From JAVVEH01 sp032251435 (GTDB taxonomy: Bacteria; Verrucomicrobiota; Lentisphaeria; Oligosphaerales; MVZH01): a stretch of DNA of 46,360 nt. A program made the position numbers and the translations under genes. The stretch lies in the NCBI GenBank assembly GCA_032251435.1, contig JAVVEH010000035.1, forward strand, positions 1 to 46,360. Reading direction: 5' to 3'. The notes beneath the pieces are model-generated. The model was not told the origin of the DNA. It ran no database searches and worked only from the letters and a program-made list of their open reading frames with translations. The stretch's first letter is position 1. Every line of letters begins with the position of its first letter. Shown here in pieces: positions 9,401 through 17,533 of the stretch.

Positions 9401-9995
9401 TCTTGAACCAGCGGCGGACGACATCCAGATCCTTCTCCTCGCCGGTCGAAAGCAGAAACAGGGCCGCGCCCCAGCCCATGGTGTCGCTGCGGTCGAGATA
9501 GTCGGCCATGTTGCGCACGATGGCGTCCGATTTTTCGCAGTTGACTGGCCACGTCTCGCTGTAGGCGCCCAGAACGGGGAGCTGAACGGTCACCGGATAG
9601 GCCTCTGACTCGCGGGTTTCCTTGATCATCATGACCATCTTCCCGTCTTTCGCCTCAGCCTCGGTGATCAGGTTGCCCAGGATGACCCGCGGGTCGATTT
9701 CCTTGAGCACCTGTCCGTTTATGCTTTCAATGTACTGCCCCTGTTTGAGCTTGCCAGTGGCCGCCGCCGGCGAGCCTTCCTCGACTCCCGTGATGCGCAT
9801 GGTGAAGGCGGGTTGCAGTAATTCCAGGCTCAAGCCAACCGGCCCGAAACGGCCAATGATTTCCCGTGGACTGTCACCTGCCGGATAGTAGTGGAAGAGA
9901 ATCGGCCCCTTATAGTACCCCTCTTTCAATTCCTCAGCCTTGACAGCCCCCGTCATCAGCAGCGCCGCGATGATCAGATATGTTTTGCGACCCAT
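6462..9995 (-). CDS. Large secreted PDZ/alpha-alpha/HEAT-repeat protein (DUF6288-like)
   Basis: The start is ATG 9995, because AAGGA lies about 7 bases upstream; the frame is open to 10019. The 1177-residue product begins with a signal peptide (MGRKTYLIIAALLMTGAVKA). A PDZ-like domain follows at about residues 45-120 (ITGVEEGSPAA, IESINGQ). Next comes a long helical region at about 150-450 with tryptophan, glycine and histidine motifs such as GGGIGELWRGASMGLM, resembling alpha-alpha barrel folds. HEAT-like helical repeats occupy about 530-720, and the tryptophan-rich C-terminus includes the GCTGDHHYCGCGNPP segment. I recall this layout from proteins annotated DUF6288 in the PVC group; a search is needed to confirm that. 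The location is envelope or extracellular and the function is unknown. The gene has its own promoter-like sequence and no close co-directional partner. Confidence 0.8.
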   Translation of the reverse strand: MGRKTYLIIAALLMTGAVKAEELKEGYYKGPILFHYYPAGDSPREIIGRFGPVGLSLELLQPAFTMRITGVEEGSPAAATGKLKQGQYIESINGQVLKEIDPRVILGNLITEAEAKDGKMVMMIKETRESEAYPVTVQLPVLGAYSETWPVNCEKSDAIVRNMADYLDRSDTMGWGAALFLLSTGEEKDLDVVRRWFKTKLSADSPGFPWSIGYTGPAICEYYLRTGDKSVLLAIQSRADYLKRTIYNGSWMGRGGASFGYMAGGHMNAAGAHCVTFLMMAKECGVDVDEHTLQSSLRQFFKYAGRGNVPYGDAFPEGGFTDNGRVGKLAFAMQAAANLSPDGETSIYAKARDISATKAFYSTSWLFHGHTGGGIGELWRGASMGLMKDKRPKQYRSFMDERRWMYELARTHEGAFGWGDGTNVNYTQVNSGKPGGNYIPLIYTLPRKQLRLFGAPPTKYSKTYNLPERPWGTPADDAFYSLTPGKTASGTQLDIDTETIRTGASRALFDKMSAPDATEDSLRQYALHIDHTIRASAVGQIGKRGWDHLFLALLKSDDPRGRHAGVSGVAGKPLTDEVVTLLARMVGDPDESWWVVQQALKTLGKATVEQLAPHVDVFEKWLAHDDWWMRAAAMEALTPLALDKGYCERILPKIGKVMATNQRPGLNGPFGGLVRRLEGAEADVRLAAVEAFARTYADYPDMIAAPGGQDMANGTDYMLRHIARGLADIPGGFDALYRVSQKRFPEQTLPHLELYMNADTSTFSPELKKTFEPLLRDQIIWQFVANNRANLDKEQRANQPGKAMSELVNLYQKAGVTDYDWKLWGPRRDKIEWQYTTYDPPEEKIWERGGERGGRYRQVSWPQGAENWTQPGFDARKAGWETGFAPFAHNDGKLAPVGGCTGDHHYCGCGNPPNTFWEKEVLLMRARLDLPAMRPGYAYRLLVGGRSHVGSGEGSDVWINGTRKEDRRKTDPSLSGVGKRQGGKPWGFGIDNALRKQFTGEPVTLAATGFLPIHKSGVKRNYQAFWFEEMLMPTLGETEILQSMRVTPLLTAAWQSSLEDADKFRFDGTFKANPGVAGRWEQLGQVAAVEDFDPAARPRLNRNARFQTLTFKPDGRTDDRLTMYSGELLLDLRGNEALAMTVKDIDGAPYLFIETGGFKEDHPGDWSTSYTVMKRGE

Positions 9996-10030
9996 TTTTT
10001 TTCCTTTTTGACGCGTCACGGAAGCGTGGC

Positions 10031-10059
10031 GTTCTAATTACAGACGTTATTTTTTCCAA
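10031..10059 (-). promoter_or_regulatory. Predicted promoter of the large PDZ/HEAT gene
   Basis: On the minus strand TTGGAA (10054-10059) and TAGAAC (10031-10036) are separated by 17 bp. They lie about 36 bp upstream of the ATG at 9995. The match to sigma-70 consensus is partial. Confidence 0.4.
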
Positions 10060-10266
10060 TTGACTTTCCGAGCCAGGGCAAGAATCCGGCGCGGCGGTTC
10101 GTCCAAATGACCACATCCCGACATCTGACTATAAACCTGTATCATGGAAAACAACGGGCTTTCCGCATCGCCGATTCACACGCGCGGCCGCCTCCGGTAG
10201 ACACCGAAAGCCATTGGGCCCGTCCCGTCCGGATTTTAATGCCGCCCGTGTGACGTGAATAGCAGG

Positions 10267-11538
10267 TTAGATCGCCGGGGCGTTGGCGAGGAGGTAGGCT
10301 TCCGCCGCCGGGCTCCACAGGCCATTGGCGTCTTCAACAATCCTGGCCAGCTCGTGAAAGAGGTCGCCGTCCTGATTCTTCAGATCCGCCAACGCGATCA
10401 ACGGCATGCTGATCGTGTTATACACCAGTTTTTTCCCGCCGGGAATATCAGGCAGATTCAGGGTGGTGTCGATAACCGCGTCCAAACCGCCCACATGGGT
10501 GATCATGGTGGATGGATTCAGGTTGCCCTCTTCCATCATTTTGAGCGACTCCAGCATGTCATCGGTATTGCCGCCGCTGGTGCCCACCACGTGTGTGGCG
10601 GCATAGTGGACATTGTAGAAGTTGAACTCAGCGGAGAAGGCCGGGTTCGTCGGGCCGGCGAAGAAATTCAAACACCCGTCAAAAGCGAGAATGCTGTCGG
10701 CTTGTTCAACGACCGGTCGCACCGGGGCATAGACAAAGACATCATTGAAGCCCTGGCCTCCGGGTGTCAAGGATTTAAGATAGTCGGCGCCCTTGCCTTT
10801 TTCGGCGGTGTTGACGTAGATCAGTTCAACGCCATTGGCTTTGGCTTCCTCAACGGTGAAGATGGAAGCGGCGCGTTCCAGGCGGGACGTGTCGATATCG
10901 GTCACCACCAGCAAGCCTGGCTTGCGGTCACAGTGAATCGCATAGTCAATCGCTCCCAGTCCCATGGGTCCGACTCCCGCCAGCAGCGCCATGGCGCCGC
11001 CTTCGACAATGCCCATCTCATGGGTGTAACTACCGGGTTTTGTGTGATAGTTGGCATGGAATCCGCCGACAATGCAGGACATCGGTTCGGCAAGCGATCC
11101 GAGATAAAACGCGTCTCCGTCAAAGGGCAGCAAACACCCTTTAGCCATGACCTCGGCGGGAATGACGACGTATTGAGAATCGCCGCCAATATACGGGTAG
11201 GAATAACCGGGGGCGGAGAGAATCCCAACCGGTCCGTCCGCGTAATTGATCGCCGGCTGGATGGAAAACTTGTCTCCCGCGGCGAACTGGCTTTTCCATC
11301 GCCCCCCAACCTCCACGATTTCGCCGCAAAACTCATGGCCGATGATGATGGGGTTGGCCGCCACATCATCGGGAATACGCTTGTGTTTAGCGCCCTGCGA
11401 AGACGCCTTGTAGGATGACATGCAGATGGAATCGGACATGATTTTAGCCAGGATCTCATCGTCCTTGATCGCCGGCAGGTCAAATTCCTCCAGCCGTAGA
11501 TCTTTTTCGCCGTATAATCTCACCGCTTTGGTTTTCAT
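10267..11538 (-). CDS. Zinc-type alcohol/polyol dehydrogenase (MDR family, sorbose-1-phosphate reductase-like)
   Basis: The 423-residue NAD(P)-dependent oxidoreductase has the medium-chain dehydrogenase layout. Catalytic zinc ligands are likely Cys39 (SICMSS) and His68-Glu69 (GHEFCGEI), and the nucleotide-binding turn is AGVGPMGLG. The four-cysteine structural zinc lobe is not visible. Length and sequence feel closest to L-sorbose-1-phosphate reductase-like and other polyol dehydrogenases; the substrate is not determined. GGAG lies 6 bases before the ATG. It starts 38 bp after the PHP gene ends, so the two are probably co-transcribed. No clear terminator follows. Confidence 0.85.
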   Translation of the reverse strand: MKTKAVRLYGEKDLRLEEFDLPAIKDDEILAKIMSDSICMSSYKASSQGAKHKRIPDDVAANPIIIGHEFCGEIVEVGGRWKSQFAAGDKFSIQPAINYADGPVGILSAPGYSYPYIGGDSQYVVIPAEVMAKGCLLPFDGDAFYLGSLAEPMSCIVGGFHANYHTKPGSYTHEMGIVEGGAMALLAGVGPMGLGAIDYAIHCDRKPGLLVVTDIDTSRLERAASIFTVEEAKANGVELIYVNTAEKGKGADYLKSLTPGGQGFNDVFVYAPVRPVVEQADSILAFDGCLNFFAGPTNPAFSAEFNFYNVHYAATHVVGTSGGNTDDMLESLKMMEEGNLNPSTMITHVGGLDAVIDTTLNLPDIPGGKKLVYNTISMPLIALADLKNQDGDLFHELARIVEDANGLWSPAAEAYLLANAPAI

Positions 11539-11576
11539 GATATGCTCCGTGTCGCAGGTTATGGTTTAGCTATCGC

Positions 11577-12881
11577 TTAAAAAGAGACTAAGTCCAAGAC
11601 GTTTTCAGGGTGCCGATGATTGATCCGCCGCCCGATATCGGCGTATTTACTTAAGCGTTCAGTCAAGGGCCGGTCAGCCAGGGGATTTTCCGGACTGAAT
11701 AAGGCGTAATTCGCATGGGCCGCGGCCAATTTCTCATGCGCGATCAGGGCCCAAGTGGCTTCGGTCAGATGCTGGAACGCCGGCTCCATGATGATGGGGC
11801 AGGTGAATGCCTGGCGTGAGCTGTTGATGTCCACCCCGCTGATTTCCATGAGATCATTGTCCCGGCAGAGCCTCTGGAGCCGCTGGAGTTGAGCCAGGGT
11901 GTTCCGTGGCGGCATGTAGGTGATGGCTTTGAACCCGATTTTTTTCAACTCCGGGATTAGCTCATCCAGATAATCATCTTCAAATTTTTCCGCTTTTTTA
12001 TCGCCGGTCGGGGATTCGCCGACATCTCCGAGATAGGCGTAGACAGGGATGGCGCCGATGTGGTTGGCGAAATCGACCGCGCCGTAAACGGAAACACATT
12101 CAACAGCGTCCGGTTGAATAAACATGTCCGGGACAATCGCGCTTTTGAACACGCCGAGAAGATCGTAGGCGTAGTGGGGGTTCTCTGGATCAAGCAGGAA
12201 CGCTTGGACCTTGGCGGGAATGTCAATCCCCATTTTATCGTTAACAAACGCGATTAACGCCTGGCCCTTGCCAAATGTGTCGATCAGTTTCAAGGACAAG
12301 GCGTAAAGAATGTGCCGTTCGGTGATCGAGCCGCCGTTGTCAGCCTGAGAAATCGCCCGGATGTCCCGCTCAAAGTCAAGGGGAGGGAGGCTGGCCCGCG
12401 CCAGAATCAGGTTGAGTTTTTCCACTTCTTTTTTGTCCCGCTCAACGCGGGACTGATTAATGGGTTTTAAAAACTCGGCGACCGCTTTAAACGTCGTGGC
12501 GGGAATACCGTGAAAAGCCATATAAATATTATTGGCGCTGTCAGGATTGTTAATTTTCCGCCCTTCCACCGCGGTCCCCGTCATGTCCACGCGGATTTCG
12601 CACCCGCAGGTGGTGGCGATATCCAAGGCTTTTCCCGCCTCAATCATTTCTCCGCAGCCGGCGACGGAGTCATGATCCATAATGCCGACCGCCCGCAATC
12701 CGGCCCGGGCGGCCATCGCGGCCGCCAGAGTGGGGGAGTAGGGACTGAACGAATAGATCGTGTGAACGTGGTTGTTCACCTCGCTTGTCGGGCTGACACC
12801 GGCCTTGATTTCCGTCGCCAACGCGGCGGCGGCGGCCAGACGCTCGGAGACATCGGGATAATTGAGTTTTGATAAATCCAT
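11577..12881 (-). CDS. PHP-domain metal-dependent hydrolase
   Basis: The ATG at 12881 gives a 434-residue protein; the frame also has an upstream TTG at 12905 without a ribosome binding site. PHP motifs are clear: NHVHT with His38 and His40, then GIMDHDS with Asp69-His70-Asp71, and a glutamate in CGCEIRVD. PHP enzymes use two or three metals to hydrolyse phosphoesters, for example histidinol phosphate or nucleoside phosphates. This longer subgroup has no known substrate. The downstream dehydrogenase suggests a shared small-molecule pathway, perhaps dephosphorylation and oxidation of a sugar phosphate (inference). Confidence 0.85.
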   Translation of the reverse strand: MDLSKLNYPDVSERLAAAAALATEIKAGVSPTSEVNNHVHTIYSFSPYSPTLAAAMAARAGLRAVGIMDHDSVAGCGEMIEAGKALDIATTCGCEIRVDMTGTAVEGRKINNPDSANNIYMAFHGIPATTFKAVAEFLKPINQSRVERDKKEVEKLNLILARASLPPLDFERDIRAISQADNGGSITERHILYALSLKLIDTFGKGQALIAFVNDKMGIDIPAKVQAFLLDPENPHYAYDLLGVFKSAIVPDMFIQPDAVECVSVYGAVDFANHIGAIPVYAYLGDVGESPTGDKKAEKFEDDYLDELIPELKKIGFKAITYMPPRNTLAQLQRLQRLCRDNDLMEISGVDINSSRQAFTCPIIMEPAFQHLTEATWALIAHEKLAAAHANYALFSPENPLADRPLTERLSKYADIGRRINHRHPENVLDLVSF

Positions 12882-13342
12882 GGCGCTTCTTTTTTCAGCT
12901 TTCAAGGAGTGATGATGCCAGCTTTTCTTCGCTTAAACGCCTCAACGCGTTCCGGTGAGGGGATTGGATCCGTGATGACGCTGTCCGCTCCATGGAGGGA
13001 AAGAACGCGGGTGTCGCCGAGCGGCCGCCCGATCCAACGTCTCCGGCGCGTCGTTCACGCCGCGCCGGCGCCGGCGAGGATAAAATCACGTTCCGGGAAG
13101 ACGTTTCGTGTCGTTCATAATCGCCGTAATCTACCTTGGTAATGATAAAAATCAAGAGGGATACGGACAGATGCCGATTGATGTTTTCGTCCGATTGACT
13201 ATGTTAATTGTCGGGTTTTTCAGGCCGCTGTGGATCATTGTCGTCTGAAGGCGAGGCCTTCCCGCGGGCCCTGACGGATGCCTGTTGCCATTCCGGAAAG
13301 CGGCCGCGGCGGGGGCCGCGTCAAGCCAACCGAGGTTACGAT
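12882..13342. other. Intergenic region with possible coding remnant
   Basis: This region separates the divergent PHP and 168-residue genes. On the minus strand 12902-13054 is open for 50 codons with coding-like composition (it includes LHGADSVITDP and SPERVEAFKRRK) and ends just upstream of the PHP start. A TGA at 13055-13057 precedes it and no start codon is evident. It may be the 3' remnant of a lost gene, or chance. GC-rich short palindromes fill 13270-13325. No strong promoter was identified for either gene. Confidence 0.3.
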
Positions 13343-13849
13343 ATGAGCGAAGTGGACGTTATTGTCAATGACCGCATGCAGCAAGGCTATCGGTACCGCC
13401 TGAAGGAAGCTCCGGGGCAGTCTTTCGATCCGGATTTCACGCCGGATCTTACCCCCAAACAAATGCTGGAACTGGGTGTGTTCGGCGGTAAATATATGAC
13501 CGATTGCCGGGCGGAATTTCCGGAAAGCTGGTTCACGAACGCGAAGCTGTCGTCCGGGGCCGCGGATCCGCGGCTCAACTATTTTAAGGTCAGCGCCTCC
13601 AAGCCGTTGTCCTATTGGGTTGAAAAAGGCTGGATTCATCCTCAGGATCCCCGCGGATGGTTTCAGTGGTATTGCCGGTATTACATGGGCCGGCGCACCG
13701 AAGACGATGACCGTCAAATTAAACGGTGGAAGGGGATGCGGCGCCATATCGCCCAGTTGAAAAAAAACTGTGAGCCGGGGGATGTGACCTGTCGGCCAGT
13801 CCAGCGGCAAGCGCTTTTACATTGGGCTTACGACAGCAGAACATTCTGA
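13343..13849 (+). CDS. Conserved protein of unknown function (168 residues)
   Basis: The ATG at 13343 is chosen because GAGG sits 7 bases upstream and the conserved part begins a few residues later; the frame is open from 13208. The protein is soluble and rich in aromatic, arginine and aspartate residues. Blocks that look strongly conserved are LTPKQMLELGVFGGKYMTDC, a central DPRGWFQWYCRYYMGRR, then DDRQIKRWKGM, and a C-terminal CRPVQRQALLHWAYDSR. I recall similar sequences in diverse bacteria and in fungi or plants, always without a function; this is from memory. There is no signal peptide and no membrane segment. It stands alone between a divergent PHP operon and the 2-oxoacid dehydrogenase genes. 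Confidence 0.8.
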   Translation: MSEVDVIVNDRMQQGYRYRLKEAPGQSFDPDFTPDLTPKQMLELGVFGGKYMTDCRAEFPESWFTNAKLSSGAADPRLNYFKVSASKPLSYWVEKGWIHPQDPRGWFQWYCRYYMGRRTEDDDRQIKRWKGMRRHIAQLKKNCEPGDVTCRPVQRQALLHWAYDSRTF

Positions 13850-14203
13850 GGGATACGGGGGGGGCAGCAAGGTTCCAGGTTCTCATCCCATGCGGTGGCC
13901 GCGGGCGGATTTAATTCCGCGGCGCTGTTTTAGCGAATTCCGGGCTGGAAAGTTTTGGCAACGGCGTTACAGTCAAGGAAGACACCCGCCGAAGGCCGCT
14001 GTGGCTGGAACCAGGGCGAAACAGACTTTTTTCACAGGTGTCTCGTGGGACGCTTTCGTTGAATGGTTGCTATCCGGGAGGTGGCGAATCACGATTCCCG
14101 GGGCTGATAACTGGTGATGAACACGCGTCGGCACACTCGCCCTTCCCCACGGTTTTGGGGGAGGTGATGAGGCTGTCGCGCCTTTTTTTCGGAAATTCCC
14201 GTT
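13850..14203. other. Intergenic region with palindromic motifs
   Basis: No gene is supported here. The near-palindrome GCGGATTTAATTCCGC at 13905-13920, followed by GGCGCTG, is also found in closely related form at 33958-33974. A hairpin with an 8-bp stem (CCTTCCCC at 14141-14148 with GGGGGAGG at 14157-14164) lies 40 bp before the E1alpha start and could affect its expression. Confidence 0.5.
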
Positions 14204-15199
14204 ATGTGGACGGATGATATCGCCGCGAAAGTCGCCGCTGTTGACGCGGCGGTCTGGTCGCGCATGCTTGAACTTATGGTTTTGTCGCGCAAGACGGATG
14301 AACGGCTGATCAAGCTCTACCATCAGGGCGCCATCCGGGGAAGCGTTTTCGCCAGCATCGGTCAGGAGGCCATCGGGGCGGCCGCGGTTCTCAACAGCGC
14401 CGCGGATGACCTGTTCGCTCCCTGTATCCGCGATCTGCCTGTCCATCTCGGCCGGGGGTACTCACCTGTGGATATTTTCCGCCAAGCCCTCGGAAAAACC
14501 GCCGGGCCGACCCGCGGGCGTGATGGGAACATCCATTATGGGAACCCCGGCGGGGGGGTCTACGCCATGATTTCGCATCTTGGCGCCATGCTGTCCGTTC
14601 TGGCCGGGGGGGTGATGGCCCGTCGGCGCCGACGGGAAAAGACTATCGGCTTCGCGTTTCTCGGCGACGGCGCCACCAGCACCGGGGACTTCCACGAGGC
14701 GATGAACCTGATTGCCGTGCGCGATATTCCCGTGCTGGTGATTATCGAAAACAACCACTATGCCTATTCCACGCCCACTCATCGGCAATACCGGTGTGAA
14801 AACTTGGTCGACCGAGCCCTTGGGTATGGTGTTGACGGCTTGCTTATTGACGGCAACAATCCGGGGGAAGTGTATATCACGATGAAAGACATTGTGGAGG
14901 ATATACGCTCTCGTCCGCGGCCTTTCCTGCTGGAGTGTGACACCATGCGCATGCGCGGCCATGGCGAGCATGACTCGTTCGCCTATGCCGTCCCCCGCCT
15001 CATCCAGAAATACACACGGCGGGATCCCATACGAATGGCCGTCCGAGGGATGAAATCGGCCGGATTGATTACGGATGAGGTCTACGAGGCGCTGGAGAAA
15101 CGCGTTGAAGCGGAGGTCCGGGAGGCCAGCCGCCAGGCCCTGGCGGAGCCCGGACCAGATCCCGCCACCCTTTGTGATGGAGTGTATACCGATGCGTGA
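14204..15199 (+). CDS. 2-oxoacid (pyruvate-type) dehydrogenase E1 component, alpha subunit
   Basis: The 331-residue subunit binds thiamine diphosphate and, with the beta subunit, decarboxylates a 2-oxo acid. The thiamine-binding motif starts at GDG (residues 154-156) and ends with ENNHYAYS (Asn183-Asn184). The phosphorylation-loop region with RGHGEHD is near residue 250. The next gene overlaps its end by 8 bp. Sequence alone does not separate pyruvate, acetoin and branched-chain types; pyruvate or acetoin dehydrogenase is most likely. The ribosome binding site is weak. In an anaerobe with a pyruvate formate-lyase relative nearby, this may serve a specialised oxidation. Confidence 0.9.
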   Translation: MWTDDIAAKVAAVDAAVWSRMLELMVLSRKTDERLIKLYHQGAIRGSVFASIGQEAIGAAAVLNSAADDLFAPCIRDLPVHLGRGYSPVDIFRQALGKTAGPTRGRDGNIHYGNPGGGVYAMISHLGAMLSVLAGGVMARRRRREKTIGFAFLGDGATSTGDFHEAMNLIAVRDIPVLVIIENNHYAYSTPTHRQYRCENLVDRALGYGVDGLLIDGNNPGEVYITMKDIVEDIRSRPRPFLLECDTMRMRGHGEHDSFAYAVPRLIQKYTRRDPIRMAVRGMKSAGLITDEVYEALEKRVEAEVREASRQALAEPGPDPATLCDGVYTDA

Positions 15200-16169
15200 G
15201 ATGACCTATATCGGGGCGATCCAGGCCGGCATGGAACAGGTGCTTCGCGAAGATCCGTCGGTCGTGGTTTTCGGACAGGATGTCGGCGGCTTTGGCGGTG
15301 CGTTCAAGGCCACCGAGGGGCTTCAGAAACAGTTTGGTGAAGACCGTGTCTTTGATACGCCCATCTGTGAATCCGCCATGCTTGGCTTGGCTTTGGGACT
15401 GGCCAGCCAAGGCATGCGGCCGATTGTCGAGATGCAATTCGCGGACTTCGCGACGACCGCCATTCACCAGCTGCTGAACAACGCCGGCACCATGCATTAC
15501 CGCACCGGTGTTTCCGCTTCCATGACAGTCCGGGCACCCTGCGGGGGAGGCATGGGGGGCGGTCCGTTCCATTCTGAGGAGCTGGAGGCGATTTTCTGCC
15601 ACATGCCGGGCATTAAAGTCGTCTATCCAGCCACCTCGGCGGATGCCCGGGGACTGCTTCTGGCGGCTGTTCAGGATCCGGATCCCGTCATTTTTCTGGA
15701 AAATAAATATCTCTACCGGCGGGAAAAACAGTTGCTTCCGAAACACGGCGACCCGGTGCCCATCGGCCAGGCCAGCGTGGTCCGGAACGGCTATGACGCC
15801 TGCGTGTTGACCTATGGCGCCATGGTTCCTGAAACCCTTCACGCGGCGTCTCATCTGTCAGCGGAAGAAAATTATGAAGTGATGGTAGTGGATCTGCGCA
15901 GTCTGAAACCCTACGATGAGGAAACCATTATCGCCGCGGTGGCGGCCACCAGCCGGGTGCTGATCGTCCACGAGGGCTGGCGCACATGCGGGTTCGGAGC
16001 GGAATTGGCGGCTCTGATCGCTGAGAAGGCGTTTCATCTTCTGGACGCGCCTGTCCGTCGGGTGACCGCCCCCGATGTTCCTGTCCCCTTCGCCCGGGAA
16101 CTCGAGGATGTCTACCGGCCCCATGCGGACACGATCGCCCAGGCGCTGATTGAGCTGATTGAATTTTAA
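15192..16169 (+). CDS. 2-oxoacid dehydrogenase E1 component, beta subunit
   Basis: The 325-residue partner of E1alpha has the transketolase-like pyrimidine-binding domain first (YIGAIQAGMEQVLREDPSV, FGQDVGGFGGAF) and the C-terminal transketolase domain from about residue 195. The start is ATG 15192, with GGAG 9 bases upstream (15179-15182); the frame is open from further up, but family members start here. It overlaps the E1alpha gene by 8 bp, so translation is coupled. The conserved PICESAMLGLALGLA and ADFATTAIHQLLN blocks are intact. Confidence 0.92.
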   Translation: MREMTYIGAIQAGMEQVLREDPSVVVFGQDVGGFGGAFKATEGLQKQFGEDRVFDTPICESAMLGLALGLASQGMRPIVEMQFADFATTAIHQLLNNAGTMHYRTGVSASMTVRAPCGGGMGGGPFHSEELEAIFCHMPGIKVVYPATSADARGLLLAAVQDPDPVIFLENKYLYRREKQLLPKHGDPVPIGQASVVRNGYDACVLTYGAMVPETLHAASHLSAEENYEVMVVDLRSLKPYDEETIIAAVAATSRVLIVHEGWRTCGFGAELAALIAEKAFHLLDAPVRRVTAPDVPVPFARELEDVYRPHADTIAQALIELIEF

Positions 16170-16252
16170 GTGTCTAGACAGTGTATACTATTTACGGAAG
16201 TCGCATCAGGCGAAAACACCCTGTGTGGTGGTGTTAGCTTTGAGGATGAACC

Positions 16253-17524
16253 ATGAAAACAACGCCTATATTGATGCCCCAGATGGGACAGAGTATCGCC
16301 GAGGGAACGGTGATCAAGTGGCATTGCCAGGTCGGGGATGAGGTCACGGCGGACGAGCTGATTGTTGATGTCGAAAGTGATAAAGTCTCTTTCGAAGTCG
16401 GCAGCCCGGTCGCCGGAAAGATCATCGACTGCCTGGTTTCTGAGGGCGAGCGGGCCGAAGTGGGAAGCGTCATCGGACATATTGAAAGCGAAGACGACGG
16501 CTGTCCGGAAGCGAAAGACGCTGAGGAGCGGACGACCGCGAAAAAACGCCGGCATCAACCGGCGCGCTCCAACCGCGCCCCCATTAACACCGATGACCTG
16601 CCGCGGATGACCCGTGACTGGCTGTCGCCCAGTGTCGCCCGCATGGCGGTTTTGAATAATGTGACGGTGGCGGAACTGGGAACCATTCGGGGATCCGGCG
16701 CCAGCCATCGGATCAGCCGCCAGGACTTGATGGCCTATCTCGCGCGGCGGGATATCCCGGGGGGAGCCGCATCCCTCTCCCCGTCCGCGACCGCCGATGA
16801 AAAACAGTTGGCGAGCCTCGGCCGGGTGGTGCCCATGACATCGATCCGGCGCACGATCGCCGACCATATGGTCCAGTCCATTCACACCAGCGCTCATGTG
16901 ACCATGGTGCATGCTGTGGACACAACCCATATTGTGGCCCTGCGGAATAAAATCAAAGACGCGTTTCTGAAAAAACACGGTGTGAAAATGACCTATACCG
17001 GGGTGATGCTCTACGCCACCGCCCAGGTCCTTAAAGAATTTCCCCATATCAACGCGTCTGTGATAGGTAACAACATCGTGCTCCGGGATGATATCAGCCT
17101 GGGATGCGCCGTGGCTCTGGATGACCAAAGTCTGGTGGTCCCCGTGGTTAAAAACGCCGACACAAAAACGTTCGCGGAGATCACCTGCGAACTGGATCGC
17201 CTGATCAAACTGGCCCGCGGCCAGAATCTGGCGCGCGCGGATGTCGATGGCGGAACCTTCACGATTTCCAACTTCGGGTCTTTTGGCAGTTTGTTTGGAA
17301 CGCCGATCATTAATCAGCCGCAAGTCGCGATTCTGGGCATGGGAGCGATTACCAAAACCTTTGTGCCGGTGGATAACCAGCCGGTGATCCGGGATCTCCT
17401 GTATCTGAGCTTGTCCTTCGACCACCGGGTGATCGACGGCGCGCTCGGCGGGCGCTTTCTTAACCGCCTTCAGGAAACGGTTGAATCTCTCACGGCCGCG
17501 GCGATGGGTGTTGACGGACTGTGA
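16253..17524 (+). CDS. 2-oxoacid dehydrogenase E2 (dihydrolipoamide acyltransferase)
   Basis: The 423-residue E2 carries one lipoyl domain with the lipoylated Lys44 in DVESDKVSFEV. A basic linker and the E3/E1-binding peripheral domain follow at about residues 123-160 (LSPSVARMAV). The trimer-forming acyltransferase domain has the catalytic DHRVIDG motif (His391, Asp395). GAGGA lies 6 bases before the ATG. The 83-bp gap after E1beta holds a small hairpin (AACACC/GGTGTT). The E3 dihydrolipoyl dehydrogenase is not next to it; only 9 bp separate its stop from the convergent isomerase gene. Confidence 0.93.
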   Translation: MKTTPILMPQMGQSIAEGTVIKWHCQVGDEVTADELIVDVESDKVSFEVGSPVAGKIIDCLVSEGERAEVGSVIGHIESEDDGCPEAKDAEERTTAKKRRHQPARSNRAPINTDDLPRMTRDWLSPSVARMAVLNNVTVAELGTIRGSGASHRISRQDLMAYLARRDIPGGAASLSPSATADEKQLASLGRVVPMTSIRRTIADHMVQSIHTSAHVTMVHAVDTTHIVALRNKIKDAFLKKHGVKMTYTGVMLYATAQVLKEFPHINASVIGNNIVLRDDISLGCAVALDDQSLVVPVVKNADTKTFAEITCELDRLIKLARGQNLARADVDGGTFTISNFGSFGSLFGTPIINQPQVAILGMGAITKTFVPVDNQPVIRDLLYLSLSFDHRVIDGALGGRFLNRLQETVESLTAAAMGVDGL

Positions 17525-17533
17525 GTCTCGCCG

